Origin: Bacillota bacterium
Lineage (GTDB): Bacteria; Bacillota; Limnochordia; Darwinibacteriales; Darwinibacteriaceae
Assembly (NCBI GenBank): GCA_012521335.1
Contig: JAAYMM010000002.1
Location: 1 to 53,029 of the forward strand
Length of the DNA: 53,029 bases
Direction: 5' to 3'
In this document: piece after piece, positions 17,047 through 25,140 of the stretch
Layout of the letters: every line of letters begins with the position of its first letter
How positions within the stretch are numbered: the stretch's first letter is position 1
Translations under genes and position numbers: made by a program
Notes under the pieces: generated by a model
Told to the model about the DNA's origin: nothing
The model's database searches: none
Seen by the model: only the letters and a program-made list of their open reading frames with translations

Positions 17047-17796
17047 ATGCGGATTCTGATTGTGGACAATAATGTAGAGCTATGTCAGGTCCTGCAGCAG
17101 TTTTTGTCTGCACACGAAGACTTCGAAGTGGTGGGCGTGGCCCACGACGGCGAACAAGCTCTAACAGAAATTCAACGATTGGAACCGGATCTGATTCTGC
17201 TGGACATCACCATACCTTACCTAGATGGAGTGGGTGTCCTGGAAGCCCTCAAGAGTATGCAGCTGGCGAAGAAGCCGAAAGTGTTCGTGATTACCGCCTT
17301 TGGCAGCGACCGTCTGCTCAGCCGCCTGTTGGCCTTGGGAGCCGATTATTTCCTGGTTAAGCCCTTTAGGTTGGATATTCTCATGGAGCGCCTGCAGGAG
17401 TTCTCCGGCAGCTCATCGGGAGTGCTCATCGATGAGGCAGCGCTCTCCCAGGAAAACGGGCTCACTATCGACCAAAAAGTCACCGAAATCCTGCACAGGA
17501 TGGGAGTGCCACCGCACTTCAAAGGCTTTGCCTATCTGCGCGACGCTGTGCTCATGTATGTAAAAGAGGGGTACTACGCGGGCGGACTTACCAAGGAGAT
17601 GTACCCTGCTCTCGCGAAGAAGTATCAGACTACCATGAGTGGAGTAGAGGCGGGCATCCGCAATGCCCTGGCTGCTGCCTGGGAACACGGTAATACGGAG
17701 TACATAAAGAAGCTATGTGAGCCCTATTGTGACAACCGCATGCCTACTAATTCACTGATCATTGCCAGGATTGTCGAGGGCAGCTTGAGTATGTGA
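17047..17796 (+). CDS. spo0A: Divergent Spo0A-type response regulator
   Basis: The 249-residue protein starts at ATG 17047 with TTGGAGGG upstream. The receiver domain (1-120) has the phospho-acceptor D53 (LLDITIP), T83 and K105 (VKPF). The first acidic pocket is D7-N8, where Spo0A normally has two aspartates. The C-terminal half (from ~138) aligns with the Spo0A DNA-binding domain: ILHRMGVPPHFKGFAYLRDA, then LAKKYQTTMSGVEAGIRNA and the MPTNSLIIARIVE end. In the recognition helix the common SRVERAIRH is SGVEAGIRN, so two arginines are lost (G199, A202) while E201 and R205 stay. It is probably a sporulation-type transcription factor; it may be a paralogue with altered DNA preference. It is not next to spoIVB, its usual partner. 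Confidence 0.85.
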   Translation: MRILIVDNNVELCQVLQQFLSAHEDFEVVGVAHDGEQALTEIQRLEPDLILLDITIPYLDGVGVLEALKSMQLAKKPKVFVITAFGSDRLLSRLLALGADYFLVKPFRLDILMERLQEFSGSSSGVLIDEAALSQENGLTIDQKVTEILHRMGVPPHFKGFAYLRDAVLMYVKEGYYAGGLTKEMYPALAKKYQTTMSGVEAGIRNALAAAWEHGNTEYIKKLCEPYCDNRMPTNSLIIARIVEGSLSM

Positions 17797-17816
17797 GTAT
17801 GAACTGAACGGCAGCC

Positions 17817-17851
17817 GAGAGCATCTTCCTTCAGGGATGGAAGGTGCTCTC
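17817..17851 (+). terminator. Hairpin terminator after the Spo0A-like gene
   Basis: GAGAGCATCTTCC (17817-17829) pairs with GGAAGGTGCTCTC (17839-17851) through 13 bp with one G-U pair and a 9-nt loop. The T-run is poor (AAGTTT), so termination may be partial. Confidence 0.65.
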
Positions 17852-17882
17852 AAGTTTGCAGCGGGCATGGGGAGGGTTTTCG

Positions 17883-17912
17883 TTGACAAAACGGCTCAAC
17901 AGGGTTTATACT
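17883..17912 (+). promoter_or_regulatory. Sigma-A promoter of tRNA-Pro
   Basis: TTGACA (17883-17888), 18-nt spacer, TATACT (17907-17912). Transcription should begin just before the tRNA 5' end at 17921. Confidence 0.85.
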
Positions 17913-17920
17913 AATAGCTG

Positions 17921-17997
<77 letters not shown>

Positions 17998-18010
17998 TCT
18001 TTTTCTGAGT

Positions 18011-18310
18011 TCAAACCAGGTTTCGATCTGGTTTTTTTTGTATCTCCAGAATCTGCGCTGTGTCAATGGCCAGCTTTTCTTGGGCGAAGGCGAAGAATTT
18101 GCGCAGTGTCTTTTCCAGACGGGCGCGATAGGCCGGTGAGTCGTGGGAATGAATGTAGCTCATGACCTGATCAGGTGTGGTATTGGCCAGTAGAAAGCGC
18201 AAAAAGCGGGAGGCATCCCCTAAATAGTATTCTTCAGAACGGATGCCCTGATCCAAGAGGTATTCCACATAGGCAGTTAAGAAATGAACGGTAGGTTGCT
18301 TACCCATCAT
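18011..18310 (-). CDS. Small protein like the N-terminal (SAM-like) domain of tyrosine recombinases
   Basis: I use the MMGK start at 18310, with AGAGGGTGAG directly upstream; the longer frame has no ribosome site. The 99-residue product is nearly all one helical domain. HFLTAYVEYLLDQGIRSEEY, then LGDASRFLRFLLANTTPDQV, then YRARLEKTLRKFFAFAQEKL resembles the core-binding SAM-like domain of XerC/D and phage integrases. The catalytic domain with the R-H-R-Y residues is absent. It may be a remnant of an integrase beside a tRNA, or a small stand-alone DNA-binding protein. The intact frame and ribosome site favour a translated gene. It is divergent from rlmN, with 27 nt between the start codons. 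Confidence 0.6.
   Translation of the reverse strand: MMGKQPTVHFLTAYVEYLLDQGIRSEEYYLGDASRFLRFLLANTTPDQVMSYIHSHDSPAYRARLEKTLRKFFAFAQEKLAIDTAQILEIQKKPDRNLV
18013..18039 (+). terminator. Terminator of tRNA-Pro
   Basis: AAACCAG (18013-18019) pairs with CTGGTTT (18028-18034), 8-nt loop, and an eight-base T-run ends at 18039. It overlaps the last codons of the small minus-strand gene. Confidence 0.9.
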
Positions 18311-18337
18311 CTCACCCTCTGAAGCGGAGGTTTTTAG

Positions 18338-19384
18338 GTGCAGCATGTAGAACGGCACATAGCCGGGCTTTTCCCAGAAGAAATCAGCGAGCGGTTAGGC
18401 GGCCGGGTGCCCGCGTATAGGGCGCGGCAGATCTTTACCTGGCTGCAGAAAAAGGCCGTGTCCAGTTTCCAGGAGATGACGAACCTGCCGCGAGAGCTGA
18501 CAAATGAACTCGAAGACCTGTTCCACAGCGTTTGGCCTTTGACACTTGTCACCAACCGGCTGTCCAGGGACGGCACGGAGAAATACTTGTTTGCCCTCGC
18601 CGCCGGTGGAGCTATTGAGACAGTTCTGCTGCCTGAAGAGCAGCGCCAGACGGTGTGCATTTCCACCCAGGTGGGCTGCGCCATGAACTGCTCTTTCTGC
18701 GCCACTGGCCAAAGCGGTTTTCAGCGGGATCTTGCCGCCAGCGAGATCGTCGCCCAAGTTCTGTTTGTGCAGAACCGGCTGAAGCAGGAAGGAAAACAGA
18801 TTACCAACATCGTGTACATGGGCATGGGCGAGCCCTTAGCCAACTATGGGCAGGTGCTGCGCAGCGCCCGGCTGCTCAATCATCCCATAGGACTCAATCT
18901 TGGTGCCAGGCGTCTAACCATCTCCACCTGCGGCCTTGCGCCGCAGATCAGGCGCCTGGCCGAGGAGGACCTGCAGGTGAACTTGGCGGTTTCGCTCCAC
19001 GCAGTTGATGACCGGGAAAGGTCGGCCCTTATGCCTGTGAACAAAGCCTATCCATTGGCGGAGCTGCTGGCTGCCTGCGACTATTACACGGAAAGGACCA
19101 ATCGGCGCATCTCCTATGAGTATGCCCTGATCAGCGGGATAAATGATTCACCAAAACAAGCGGAACGTCTGGCAGAACTCCTGCGGGGCAGGCTCTGCCA
19201 CGTGAACCTGATTCCCATAAACCCTGTGGGTAGGGAAGCAAGGCCGTCAGAGCAGCGCATCGCCGAGTTTGCCCGCGTGCTGGAGCGGGCCCGCATCCCC
19301 GTTTCGATCCGCAAAGAACGGGGAACAGACATCGAGGCGGCCTGTGGTCAGCTGCGGCGGCACGAAGTCCCAAGTGATGTCTGA
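18338..19384 (+). CDS. rlmN: Dual-specificity 23S rRNA/tRNA adenine-C2 methyltransferase RlmN
   Basis: RlmN is a radical-SAM enzyme that methylates C2 of A2503 in 23S rRNA and A37 of some tRNAs. The 348-residue protein starts at GTG 18338 with CGGAGG 7 nt upstream. The iron-sulfur motif CX3CX2C is visible in GCAMNCSFCATGQSGF (about 113-128), followed by NIVYMGMGEPLANY, the SAM-binding STCGLAP and SLHAVDD. The second functional cysteine lies near the C-terminus in IEAACGQLR. Complete by length. Confidence 0.96.
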   Translation: MQHVERHIAGLFPEEISERLGGRVPAYRARQIFTWLQKKAVSSFQEMTNLPRELTNELEDLFHSVWPLTLVTNRLSRDGTEKYLFALAAGGAIETVLLPEEQRQTVCISTQVGCAMNCSFCATGQSGFQRDLAASEIVAQVLFVQNRLKQEGKQITNIVYMGMGEPLANYGQVLRSARLLNHPIGLNLGARRLTISTCGLAPQIRRLAEEDLQVNLAVSLHAVDDRERSALMPVNKAYPLAELLAACDYYTERTNRRISYEYALISGINDSPKQAERLAELLRGRLCHVNLIPINPVGREARPSEQRIAEFARVLERARIPVSIRKERGTDIEAACGQLRRHEVPSDV

Positions 19385-19398
19385 AAGGATGGTAGCCA

Positions 19399-19836
19399 AT
19401 GGCCAGCTTCGGGTCGTGGCTGGCAAGAATTGTCCAGATATTAACAGGAAAACCACACAAGCAGGCAGAAAATAGGCAGGAAAAGCCCTTGCTGTCCGAC
19501 GCTGAGGATCTGGAGCCTACCAAACGCTACGAGGCCTTCTCGTTCAAGGAGCAGGCCAGGCCTTCTCAAGCCTATCTCCGATTGGGAAGCGAGGTAATCC
19601 TGCTCCAAGCGGGGTTTTTGGTGGGCAGAGTAGCCAGCTGTCATCTGCGGCTGGCAGATCCCAAGGCAAGCAGAGTGCATGCCAGTTTCATGCCAGTAGG
19701 TGCGAGCTGGGTAGTCCAGGATAACGCCAGTAAGAATGGGACTTTTCTGAACGGCAGACGGATCAAACGGGCCCTGCTCAAACCTGGCGACACCATTCGC
19801 ATCGGGCAGACCGTGTTGACCTACGAGGAGAGATAA
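19399..19836 (+). CDS. fhaB: FHA-domain protein (FhaB-like)
   Basis: This 145-residue protein has a basic, partly hydrophobic N-terminus (SFGSWLARIVQILTGK), a charged linker and a forkhead-associated domain from about 60 to 142. The phosphothreonine-binding residues are in place: GR in LVGRVASCHL, SRVHA, and N...NGTFLNGRRI. FHA domains bind phosphothreonine peptides made by Ser/Thr kinases. Its place before a PP2C phosphatase, RodA, a PBP and PknB copies the order in mycobacteria, where the equivalent FhaB (FipA) is a PknB-family substrate linked to cell division. Confidence 0.9.
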   Translation: MASFGSWLARIVQILTGKPHKQAENRQEKPLLSDAEDLEPTKRYEAFSFKEQARPSQAYLRLGSEVILLQAGFLVGRVASCHLRLADPKASRVHASFMPVGASWVVQDNASKNGTFLNGRRIKRALLKPGDTIRIGQTVLTYEER

Positions 19837-19838
19837 AC

Positions 19839-19937
19839 ATGGCCATAGTCCACTGGCTGGTCAGGGTTGTCTTGGTGGTCTGGCTGTTCAGGATAGTCTG
19901 GAACTTGGTCAGGGCGATGCTGGAAGAGTTCAAATAG
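19839..19937 (+). CDS. 32-residue single-span membrane peptide
   Basis: A short frame begins at ATG 19839, two bases after the fhaB stop, with GAGGAGAG 6 nt upstream, and ends at TAG 19937, whose sequence forms part of the phosphatase ribosome site. The 32 residues are a membrane helix (HWLVRVVLVVWLFRIVWNLV) with a short charged C-terminal tail (LEEFK). I do not recognise a family. Tight spacing on both sides and a proper ribosome site suggest that it is translated. Confidence 0.6.
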   Translation: MAIVHWLVRVVLVVWLFRIVWNLVRAMLEEFK

Positions 19938-19948
19938 GAGTGTTGGGC

Positions 19949-20659
19949 ATGGATGTGAGAACAGCAACTGATGTGGGGCGACTGCGGGAGAACAATGAGG
20001 ATGCGCTCTGGGTAAGCGAACATTGCCTTGTTGTGTGCGATGGCATGGGGGGTCATGTTGCTGGTGAAGTCGCGGCGGCTTTAGCTGTGGAGACGATCAA
20101 GTCTTTCCCCTTCGGTGCCGGAGAGCCGAAGCAGGAGGTCTTGGCGGCCATTGCGAAGGCCCAGGCCAGGGTTTTGACCGAAGCCAATCAGAACGCACAC
20201 TATCAGGGTATGGGCAGTACTATTACGCTGGCTTGGATTTCGGAGCCAGGCGAGGACGGTGAACGGGAACTCACCGTTGGGCATGTGGGCGACAGCCGCT
20301 GTTACTTGTACGCCAACGGTGTGTTGGAACAGCTCACCAGCGATCATTCGGTGGTAGGCGAAATGCTGCGGGCGGGAACCATCACCTCTTTGGAAGCGCG
20401 CACACATCCGAAAAGGCATATCCTCACGCAAGTACTGGGTTCGCCGGAAATCGAGCCAGAGCTGATCATCCGGCGCCTGCAGCCGGGGTCGTTGGTTTTG
20501 CTCTGCACCGACGGCTTAACGGATGTGGTGGACGATGCTCTGTTGGAGAAGACGCTGCAGCAGGATTTCCATGCCAAGAATCTGGCCCAGGAGTTAGTTG
20601 ATCTGGCTAATGAGCTGGGAGGTCCGGACAACATAACGGTGATTGTGGCCAAAGTGTGA
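19949..20659 (+). CDS. stp: PP2C-type Ser/Thr protein phosphatase
   Basis: The start is ATG 19949 (TAGGAG 8 nt upstream), giving 236 residues. PP2C motifs appear in order: VGRLRENNEDA, CDGMGGHVAGEVAA (metal-binding D and G), VGHVGDSRCYLY, LTSDHSVV, LLCTDGLTDVV and GGPDNITVIV. The aspartates that hold the Mn2+/Mg2+ pair are all present. It should dephosphorylate proteins phosphorylated by the PknB-type kinase encoded 2.5 kb downstream, including the FHA protein and cell-wall enzymes. Confidence 0.95.
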   Translation: MDVRTATDVGRLRENNEDALWVSEHCLVVCDGMGGHVAGEVAAALAVETIKSFPFGAGEPKQEVLAAIAKAQARVLTEANQNAHYQGMGSTITLAWISEPGEDGERELTVGHVGDSRCYLYANGVLEQLTSDHSVVGEMLRAGTITSLEARTHPKRHILTQVLGSPEIEPELIIRRLQPGSLVLLCTDGLTDVVDDALLEKTLQQDFHAKNLAQELVDLANELGGPDNITVIVAKV

Positions 20660-20702
20660 AGTCCCTCAGGTAGTGGTGATGCCTGGCGAGGGAGGAATTG
20701 CT

Positions 20703-21866
20703 GTGGGACTCCTCTACCGCACGTGGTTTGGGTTGACGGGTTGGTTGTTAGCTGCGGTATTATGCTTGTTCGTTGTACAGGGTCAGGTGGTCTGGTGGCA
20801 GCCCGCGGCGCTCTGGACGCTGTTCGCGGTGCTGTGGTTTGTGACCAGAACCCTTGGCGCGGATCCCGGAGCCCTGCCCGTTGCTGCGGCATTAGTCTTC
20901 TGCGGTTGGCTTTTCCTGACGCGACTAGATCCCGCCTTTGCCCACAGCCATTCTTGGGGTGTACTCTTAGGCGGATTACTCTATCTGTTTGGTCTCTTGG
21001 TTCCGGTGACCGGTTGGCCGCTGACCCGCCTGTGGGGTGGGGCAGCTTTGGCCCTGCTGGCTGTAACTGCCTTGTGGGGCGAGGCTTCCGGCGGTGCCCG
21101 CGCCTGGCTTACGGTGCACGGTGTGCGCTTTCAGCCGGTGGAGCTGGCTAAGGTCTTCTTCGTCCTTTACCTGGGGAAAAGCCTCAGCCGGAAGCGGCCC
21201 TCCTGGGAACCCGTCTTGTTCTTGGGTGGTTTCTGTTTGCTCTTGGCTTGGCAGAGGGACCTGGGCCCAGCCGTGCTTATGTTTCTAGTGTTCTGCTGGC
21301 TCCTGCTGCAGCAGTCGTTTTCCTGGTACAAGCTGCTGGCTTGTACTGCTGCGGCGCTGGTGGGGTTTTATGGGTCGGTGCGCCTCTTTACCCATGTGGA
21401 AAACAGAGTGCTCGCTTGGTTGAAGCCGTGGGAATACCTGGAGAGTAAGGGCTATCAGGTTGTGCAGGGGCTATTTGCCCTGCGCGCCGGAGGGTTGGTG
21501 GGTCAAGGCCTGGGTCAGAGCCTGGTTCATGTCATCCCCCAGGCGCATACTGATTACCTGTTGGCCGTTGTGGGAGAAGAGTTCGGCTTTCTGGGAGTAT
21601 GTGCCCTGCTGATCTGTTATTTTGGTTTGGCCTTCTGGGCTCTGCGCATCGCAGACGGTCTAGCTGGGGAAGAGCAGGTGATTGCTTTGGGGTTGACCCT
21701 TCTGCAGCATCTGCAGGTGTTTTTAGTGGTGGGCGGCATGCTGCGCCTAGTGCCCTTCACTGGTCTGACTCTGCCTTTGGTGAGTTACGGATCGACGTCC
21801 ATAGGGTCCCAATTGTGGATGCTGGGCCTGCTCGCGGGTTTGAGCCGCAGGGGAGGGCAGGGGTGA
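20703..21866 (+). CDS. rodA: SEDS peptidoglycan glycosyltransferase (RodA/FtsW/SpoVE family)
   Basis: SEDS proteins polymerise lipid II into glycan strands with a partner class B PBP. I start at GTG 20703 with GGGAGGA 5 nt upstream; longer forms overlap the phosphatase and lack a ribosome site. The 387 residues form about ten membrane helices. Recognisable features are ARAWLTVHGVRFQPVELAKV, the Q-x-D-x-G-x-A-like LAWQRDLGPAVLM segment holding the catalytic aspartate region, HTDYLLAVVGEEFGFLG, and the C-terminal GLTLPLVSYGSTS. The adjacent PBP is the likely partner. RodA is chosen over FtsW or SpoVE by context only. Confidence 0.92.
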   Translation: MGLLYRTWFGLTGWLLAAVLCLFVVQGQVVWWQPAALWTLFAVLWFVTRTLGADPGALPVAAALVFCGWLFLTRLDPAFAHSHSWGVLLGGLLYLFGLLVPVTGWPLTRLWGGAALALLAVTALWGEASGGARAWLTVHGVRFQPVELAKVFFVLYLGKSLSRKRPSWEPVLFLGGFCLLLAWQRDLGPAVLMFLVFCWLLLQQSFSWYKLLACTAAALVGFYGSVRLFTHVENRVLAWLKPWEYLESKGYQVVQGLFALRAGGLVGQGLGQSLVHVIPQAHTDYLLAVVGEEFGFLGVCALLICYFGLAFWALRIADGLAGEEQVIALGLTLLQHLQVFLVVGGMLRLVPFTGLTLPLVSYGSTSIGSQLWMLGLLAGLSRRGGQG

Positions 21867-23173
21867 TGCGGAAATCGTTTCTCACCATCGCCTGCCTTTA
21901 TGGTATGATGTTAGTCAGTGCGTTTTACTGGCAGCTCTGCTCCGACATAGACTCACATCCAGCCAATCCGCGTTATTATCTCGTTTTCCAAAGGGAGCGG
22001 GGCACCATTTTTGACCGCCAGGGAAGGCCCTTGGCTTATTCCAGTGCTGGAGAGCAGGGCTATCGGAGAACCTACGCAGCGCCTTCCCTCTCCCATGTGG
22101 TGGGTTACTTCCATGAGCGTTACGGTGTAACCGGATTGGAGCAGCTTTTCCACGCTGAGCTCAGCGCAGGGCGCAGTGTGTTTACTACTTTGGATTTGGA
22201 CCTGCAGAAAAAAGCTGAGGAGCTGCTTGGCGGCTCAACCGGCGCGCTTGTAGCTGTGCGCCCCGCAAGCGGCGAGATCTTAGCCCTGGTATCCCAGCCC
22301 TGCCTGGACGGGAACGCTTTGGAGGAAAACTGGGCAGCTTACTTAGCCGATGTGCGAAGTCCTTTTTTGAACAGGGTTACCCACGGCCTTTATCCTCCCG
22401 GATCAGTGGTCAAGACCATCGTCTTGGCTGCTGCGGCCGTGGAAGAAGCAGCAGAACTTGAGGACAAGTGGGATGATGGCGGTACTCTGGACCTTGTTGG
22501 CGGTACGGTGCGCAACTTCCGAGGCCGGGCCCACGGAGAGATCAGCCTGGCTCAAGCCTTGGCTGTATCGTCGAACGTAGTCTTTGGTCAACTGGCTGGG
22601 GAACTCGGAGAGAAGCTGCTGAGTTATTTCCGGCTCTTTGGCTTGGGCCAACCGGTGGGTTGTGAACTGAGCAACCAAGCAGGTTTGGTGCCAGAGTCCA
22701 TCGCTTCCCCGTACCATGCTGCACAGTTGGGTATCGGCCAAGGCGAGCTGTTGGTCACCCCTTTGCAGATGGCTCAGGTTGCCTGCGCCCTAGCAAACCG
22801 GGGAGTGCTGATGCGGCCTTATCTGGTCCAGGAAGTCAGAGGCGGCTGGCGTCTGCGGCAGATCACTAGACCACAGATTGTAGGGCAGGCTGTGCCGGCC
22901 TGGGTTGCAGAGCTGGTAAAAGCGGCCATGACCTTGACTGCGCGGGAGGGAACCGCGAGGGTTGAACGAGCGGCGGACCTGGACTATGCGGGCAAGACTG
23001 GAACGGCACAGCTGGGTTCTGCTCCCGATCATGCTTGGTTCATCGGTTTTGCTCCCACGGACGCACCGCAGATCGCTGTGGCCGTTGTGGTGGAACACGG
23101 GGGAACGGGCGCCCATGCGGCGGCACCAATAGGGGTCGAGCTTATGCTTCACGCTGTACAGATGAGTGAGTAA
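21866..23173 (+). CDS. pbpA: Class B penicillin-binding protein (PbpA-like transpeptidase)
   Basis: The ATG at 21866 overlaps the rodA stop (GTGATG) and gives 435 residues, short for a class B PBP and close to mycobacterial PbpA. An N-terminal membrane anchor is followed by a small pedestal containing RERGTIFDRQGRPLAYS, then the transpeptidase domain with active-site S180 in GSVVK, SSN (235-237) and K377 in KTGTA. It cross-links peptidoglycan in the periplasm-like space and should pair with the RodA-type polymerase. Sequence order with FHA, phosphatase and kinase suggests phospho-regulation. Confidence 0.94.
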   Translation: MRKSFLTIACLYGMMLVSAFYWQLCSDIDSHPANPRYYLVFQRERGTIFDRQGRPLAYSSAGEQGYRRTYAAPSLSHVVGYFHERYGVTGLEQLFHAELSAGRSVFTTLDLDLQKKAEELLGGSTGALVAVRPASGEILALVSQPCLDGNALEENWAAYLADVRSPFLNRVTHGLYPPGSVVKTIVLAAAAVEEAAELEDKWDDGGTLDLVGGTVRNFRGRAHGEISLAQALAVSSNVVFGQLAGELGEKLLSYFRLFGLGQPVGCELSNQAGLVPESIASPYHAAQLGIGQGELLVTPLQMAQVACALANRGVLMRPYLVQEVRGGWRLRQITRPQIVGQAVPAWVAELVKAAMTLTAREGTARVERAADLDYAGKTGTAQLGSAPDHAWFIGFAPTDAPQIAVAVVVEHGGTGAHAAAPIGVELMLHAVQMSE

Positions 23174-23190
23174 GGCTAGAGGGTGAGGAT

Positions 23191-25137
23191 ATGATTGGAG
23201 AAACACTGGCCAATCGCTATGAGATCTTAGAAAAGGTGGGGGATGGCGGCATGGCCTTGGTGTACAGCGCCAAGGACCATCTGCTCAGCCGCGTGGTGGC
23301 GGTCAAAGTCTTGCGCGCCCAATTCGCCGACGATGAGCAGTTCGTGGAGCGGTTTCGTCGGGAAGCCAGGTCCGCCGCGAGCCTATCCCATCCCAACATC
23401 GTAAACATCTACGACGTCGGGGAGCAGGGCAGCATTCACTACATTGTGATGGAGTATGTGCAGGGTACGAATCTTCATGATCTCATCCGCGAGCACGGCC
23501 AGTTCCCTCCTGAGTTCATAGTCAGCGTGGGCAAGCAGATTGCCATGGCCTTAGCCCATGCCCATTACCACGGAATCATCCATAGAGACATCAAGCCGCA
23601 CAACATCCTCATCACCGAGGAAGGCCGGGTCAAGGTGACCGACTTCGGTATCGCCCAAGCCATGTCGGCAACCAACCTAACCCAGACGGGGATGGTGTTG
23701 GGTTCCGTGCGTTACTTTTCACCCGAACAGGCCCGGGGTTCCAATGTTCAGGCGGCCAGCGACCTGTACTCCTTGGGGATAGTGCTCTATGAGATGATCA
23801 CGGGTCAGCCGCCCTTTAGGGGCGAGTCTGCTATCGCCATTGCTCTGCAGCAGATTCAGGATCCGCCCGAGCCCCTGCGCAATGTGCGGCCAGATCTCGA
23901 TGCTGAGCTGGAGGATTTGGTCCTCAAGCTGCTGAATAAGAACCCGAAGGATCGGCCGCGCAGCGCTGAAGAGGTGGTGCGCATCTTTCAGAGAATAGAA
24001 CGCCGCTTGAGCGCAGCAGCCGATGCAGAGGAAGATGTGGATCAGACCCTGCCTTTGTCAGCGGTTGATCTTGATGGGAAAGGGGGCTGGGGATTGGCCC
24101 GGTCGAAGAAGAAGAAAAAGAAGGGAAAAAAGGCCTCTCCAAAACGTTCTAAGGCACTTGTGTTTTTACTCATTCTTCTGGTGCTGGGGGCCTTGACCGC
24201 GGCAGCGGTGCGCATCATTCCGGCGATTCTGTTCCCCGATGATGTACGGGTGCCGGACATTGTGGGGCTGCATGAGATGGAAGCGCTGCGTGTGCTCAGA
24301 GATGTGGATTTGGTTCTAACCGTTGAACAGCGCATATTTGACAATGAGGTGCCGGCAGGCCACATCATCAGCCAGGATCCCCTGCCTGGCCGCATGGTCA
24401 AGCAGTACCGTGAAATCCTGGTGCGCATCAGTCAGGGCCCGGAAGAAGTAGAAATGCCTTCCTTCATCGGGCTCACCTTGCGTGAAGCGAAAGTGGCCCT
24501 GACGCAAGCAGGTTTTGTGGAAGGCGAGAATGAAGAGATCTACGATCCTAATGTGCGCCCGGGTGTGGTCTTGGAGCAGACGCCTGAACCAGGGGAAATC
24601 GTGGTGAAAGGGACGGCAGTAAGCCTTGTGTTGAGCAAGGCAGCCGAGCCCTTTGCCCTGCCAGATTTCCGCGGCCAGGATTTCGAGCAGGTCAAGCAGC
24701 AGCTCAGCAGTCTGGGCCTTCCGCTGGGCAATACCTGGCCTGAGTACAGCACCATCTATCCGGCAGGCCGGGTCATCGAACAGAACCCGGCGCCGGGGAG
24801 TCTGGTGGAAGAGGGCTGGCCTGTAGACTTTGTCTACTCGCAGGGGGCGCCTGTAGTCCCTGCTGAGGAACCCCAGATTGACGAGACTCCCGAAGAGACG
24901 CAGTGGATCCACGAGAATCTCTGGAGCACTAAGGAAGTGACCATTGATGTGCCTCCGGGACCCAGTCAAGAAATTGTGATTCTGGTCATCGACGATTTTG
25001 GCGCTCGCGAAGTGTATCGCGAAACCCATAAGGGAGGCACCAGAGTAGTGCGCACCATCCAAGGCCGCGGCGAAGATGCACGCTTCCAAGTCTATCTGGG
25101 TGGACGTCAATTCCTTGATCGGAGTTTTCAGGAGTGA
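23191..25137 (+). CDS. pknB: Membrane Ser/Thr kinase with PASTA repeats (PknB/PrkC)
   Basis: The 648-residue receptor kinase has a cytosolic kinase domain (about 1-275) with catalytic K39 (VAVKVL), HRDIKPHN (131-138) and DFG (151-153). A lysine-rich juxtamembrane strip (KKKKKKGKK) and one membrane helix (about 320-342) follow. Outside the cell are three PASTA repeats (about 350-555), which bind muropeptides or lipid II, and a ~90-residue C-terminal domain rich in beta strands. It phosphorylates cell-wall and division proteins and, in spore formers, triggers germination on sensing muropeptides. The gene directly precedes rsgA, as in many Bacillota. Confidence 0.96.
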   Translation: MIGETLANRYEILEKVGDGGMALVYSAKDHLLSRVVAVKVLRAQFADDEQFVERFRREARSAASLSHPNIVNIYDVGEQGSIHYIVMEYVQGTNLHDLIREHGQFPPEFIVSVGKQIAMALAHAHYHGIIHRDIKPHNILITEEGRVKVTDFGIAQAMSATNLTQTGMVLGSVRYFSPEQARGSNVQAASDLYSLGIVLYEMITGQPPFRGESAIAIALQQIQDPPEPLRNVRPDLDAELEDLVLKLLNKNPKDRPRSAEEVVRIFQRIERRLSAAADAEEDVDQTLPLSAVDLDGKGGWGLARSKKKKKKGKKASPKRSKALVFLLILLVLGALTAAAVRIIPAILFPDDVRVPDIVGLHEMEALRVLRDVDLVLTVEQRIFDNEVPAGHIISQDPLPGRMVKQYREILVRISQGPEEVEMPSFIGLTLREAKVALTQAGFVEGENEEIYDPNVRPGVVLEQTPEPGEIVVKGTAVSLVLSKAAEPFALPDFRGQDFEQVKQQLSSLGLPLGNTWPEYSTIYPAGRVIEQNPAPGSLVEEGWPVDFVYSQGAPVVPAEEPQIDETPEETQWIHENLWSTKEVTIDVPPGPSQEIVILVIDDFGAREVYRETHKGGTRVVRTIQGRGEDARFQVYLGGRQFLDRSFQE

Positions 25138-25140
25138 TTT

